The position numbers and the translations under genes were made by a program. The notes below the pieces were generated by a model. It made no database searches and was not told where the DNA came from. It saw nothing but the letters and a program-made list of their open reading frames with translations. A stretch of DNA of 64,000 nt. Source: Phocoena phocoena. Taxonomy: Eukaryota; Chordata; Mammalia; Artiodactyla; Phocoenidae. The first letter of the stretch is position 1; the number at the start of each line of letters is the position of its first letter. The stretch is from assembly GCF_963924675.1 (NCBI RefSeq), contig NC_089221.1, forward strand, positions 137,806,263 to 137,870,262, given 5' to 3'. This document shows positions 61,850 to 64,000 of the stretch, in pieces.

Positions 61850-64000
61850 CTGAGAAAGGACATGAAATCACCATGGTCAGGAGAAATACGAGGCTTGTCA
61901 ACGCAAGGTGTGGATATGTTTACGACACACGGGTGGCACATTGGCTCATCCACTTGTCCACCCGACCATCCAAGGTGGACTGTGGCACACGAGGTGAGAA
62001 AAATATGTTCAATCCCTATAATTCATACATTCTAGGGTGAGAGACATTAAGCAAATGATCATATAAACAAAATACAACTAACACTCTGATAAGTGCCATG
62101 AAAGCATTTCAGCTGGTGGATGGTACGGAGAAGGTGTAGATGACCTCGATGGGGCAAAAGTGTGGCCTGGAGGACTGTGAACCCGGGGCTCAGAATTCTA
62201 GCTCTGGTTCATTCCTGACTCCAAACTGCCCCTTCACCTCTCTGGGGTTGTGTCCTCACCAGAGTATGAGAAGACTTAGTCTTACTCTAATTTTTTTCAC
62301 AAGCCTTTTGTGAGGAACGAATTGGACAGTATAAAAAGTGGAGACATGTCTTAAAGGGAAAGCTGTTTACTCTCTAGGTTTTCCCTCGCTCTAAAGTTTT
62401 CTGATACCGATGATATTTCAGAGGCGCTCATTTGTGGTCAGACCCTCACGTGAGAGTGACTGGTGAAACAAGAGAAAGTCTCTTTCCTAGGAAATTTGGG
62501 CCTGAGGCAACTGGACTGCACTGAATGCGGTTCCATGAACGCCGTGGGCTTTTCCTGATCTGGTTGTCTGGGGGTGAGGGTTGGAGACCCCTTTCTTTCT
62601 TGCCATTCCAGTTGGTGGTTTCTGAAACTGAGCCCTTAGTCCTAGATGGAGGAAGGAGGCTGCTTTATCTAGGATATTCCAGTTTCTGAGCTCTTTTAAT
62701 AGAACCTATAAGCAAGCTCTCAAGGTTCCTTTTGGCCAAATCTTGCTTAGAGACCCAGTAGAATTAATTTAAATACATACTTTATAAGGTTAGAAGTTGT
62801 AGATAGTTTGCTTCTCACCTAGTAGGCTTGCAGGATGATTTTCTTTTGAATAAATGGATGAGTAAATGTCAGGCATGATTAATCTCACAGTGAGCAACCC
62901 CATCTGTCATTGAAAATGTGATTCACTAAAGGAGAAGTTCCATTTCTCATTTAAATGGTAATATTTTACCTTCCTGATGCTTCTATGATCTGACCCTTTC
63001 CCTAATTCTCCTCATGACTTTAATGAACCCAAATGATTTCTAATGCACAGACCCCAAGGCTGAAAGAAGCTCTTCAGAGTCTTAAGTGAGCCCTTGTATC
63101 AAGCATGAAAAAAAGTAAATGCAATTACTGACGCCCATCATAACGAGACAAAAGCAATATTATGACATGTGGTAAGCCTGAAATAATAATGTATATCTTC
63201 TTTCTCATTATTAAAATAAATGCCCCTTTCACGGATTCTTTTTTAAAAATATTATCGTTACAAAAGGAAAGGAAAGGAAATGAAAAGATCATTCATGAAC
63301 AGAGTGGAAAATGCAAACAAGAAATCTTGCCTTGGCTAATGCCATACATATCAGATGTCTGTCAATTTTATGTGATAAGGTCTTCACAAAGGAAGACTGG
63401 ATCGACACGGGAGATGCAGGTATGTTAGGTGGGGCAATTGAGAAAGTCCACTTATCATATTATATTCTTTTCTTTTCTTTATTAACAGTGAAAAATGAGC
63501 TTACTTAAAAGCAAAGCAGATATAAAGTGGATGCCAAACAAGTAGATGAAGTTTGATGAGGAACTGAATATTTGCATAGTTTCAAAGTATCTTTCCTTCA
63601 AGTTATTAATTACAATGGTTAAAGAAAAAGAAAAAAGAATCATTTGTAGTGGAGAAATGTGGCAGACACCACCTTACCCAAGAGATCAAAGCGAACATCA
63701 CCCATTTTGGGATAACTGGATATGTTGGGTCTCCTGATACGATATACTGAGAATGTCACTTCTGTGGTAGTCACAAGGAAACACTGAAAAATCTCAACCT
63801 TGGGGCTGGTCTACAGAATTACTGGCTTAGGTTGTTCAAATGTCAAAGGTCAAAGAAAAGCAGAGGAACTGCTTCTGATTAAAAAAGACTAAAAGGGTAT
63901 GACAACTAAGAGTAATGTGTGATCCTGGATTGTCTCCTGGACGGGGGGGGGGGGGGGGGGGGGGGGTGTGGAGATAGAATAGGTATAAAAGACATTATTG
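61850..64000. other. Upstream intron or 5' region of ATP10B
   Basis: Sequence upstream of the first coding exon. The acceptor at 61850-61851 implies that at least one 5' UTR exon lies further upstream. No CpG-rich promoter region and no convincing exon is visible here. Apart from the G run near 63943, a GGAAA-rich patch near 63265 and worn repeat-like scraps, nothing is recognised. Confidence 0.65.
63943..63966 (+). repeat. Homopolymer of 24 G
   Basis: Uninterrupted G run (a C run in the ATP10B transcript). Long G homopolymers are rare and prone to sequencing or assembly error. Confidence 0.95.

Noticed and set aside
61830..61901. Upstream in-frame ATG at 61901 extending the ATP10B N-terminus by 24 residues
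   Set aside because: It lies upstream of a good TTTCTCAG acceptor at 61850, so it is intronic, and known ATP10B starts at MALS.

Overview
The window is vertebrate nuclear DNA, almost certainly from a cetacean and probably a toothed whale. The basis is the repeats: about a dozen tRNA-derived SINEs of the CHR type, four of them of a short subtype typical of dolphins and relatives, plus cetartiodactyl-style L1 copies and mammal-wide MIR, L2, MER5A and MaLR remnants. Nothing prokaryotic is present.

One protein gene spans the window on the minus strand: the 5' half of ATP10B, a class 5 P4-ATPase (phospholipid flippase subunit). I placed nine coding exons with GT-AG borders at 61849-61555, 60630-60436, 44239-44035, 15620-15535, 11612-11506, 7403-7272, 3800-3673, 1778-1526 and 431-196. 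They join in phase into 1617 coding bases (539 codons) with no stop. They carry the A-domain DGET loop (Glu210), the PISL motif of membrane segment 4 (from Pro380) and the phosphorylation motif DKTGT (Asp433). The rest of the ATPase lies beyond position 1. First non-coding exons were not found and probably lie beyond 64000.

The most interesting item is an extra coding exon at 59523-59138, inside the 16-kb intron between the second and third coding exons. It encodes a second, different P4-ATPase N-terminus (129 residues, including membrane segments 1 and 2) that resembles ATP10A more than ATP10B. It has its own ATG just after an in-frame stop, and it ends in a GT donor of the same phase as the normal second coding exon. 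It can therefore replace the first two coding exons and splice in frame to the exon at 44239. This suggests an internal promoter and an alternative ATP10B isoform that lacks the acidic dileucine motif of the normal N-terminus.

The rest is intron and repeats. From 23.4 to 27.2 kb there is an old L1 with another L1 inserted in it. From 29.85 to 34.93 kb there is a nearly complete but inactivated L1, whose ORF1 is almost intact. Most of the L1 sequence points opposite to the gene. There is a solo LTR at about 42.8-43.26 kb, MaLR-type LTRs at 6.3 and 56.0 kb, a small mariner palindrome at 55.6 kb, several microsatellites, and a run of 24 G near the right end.
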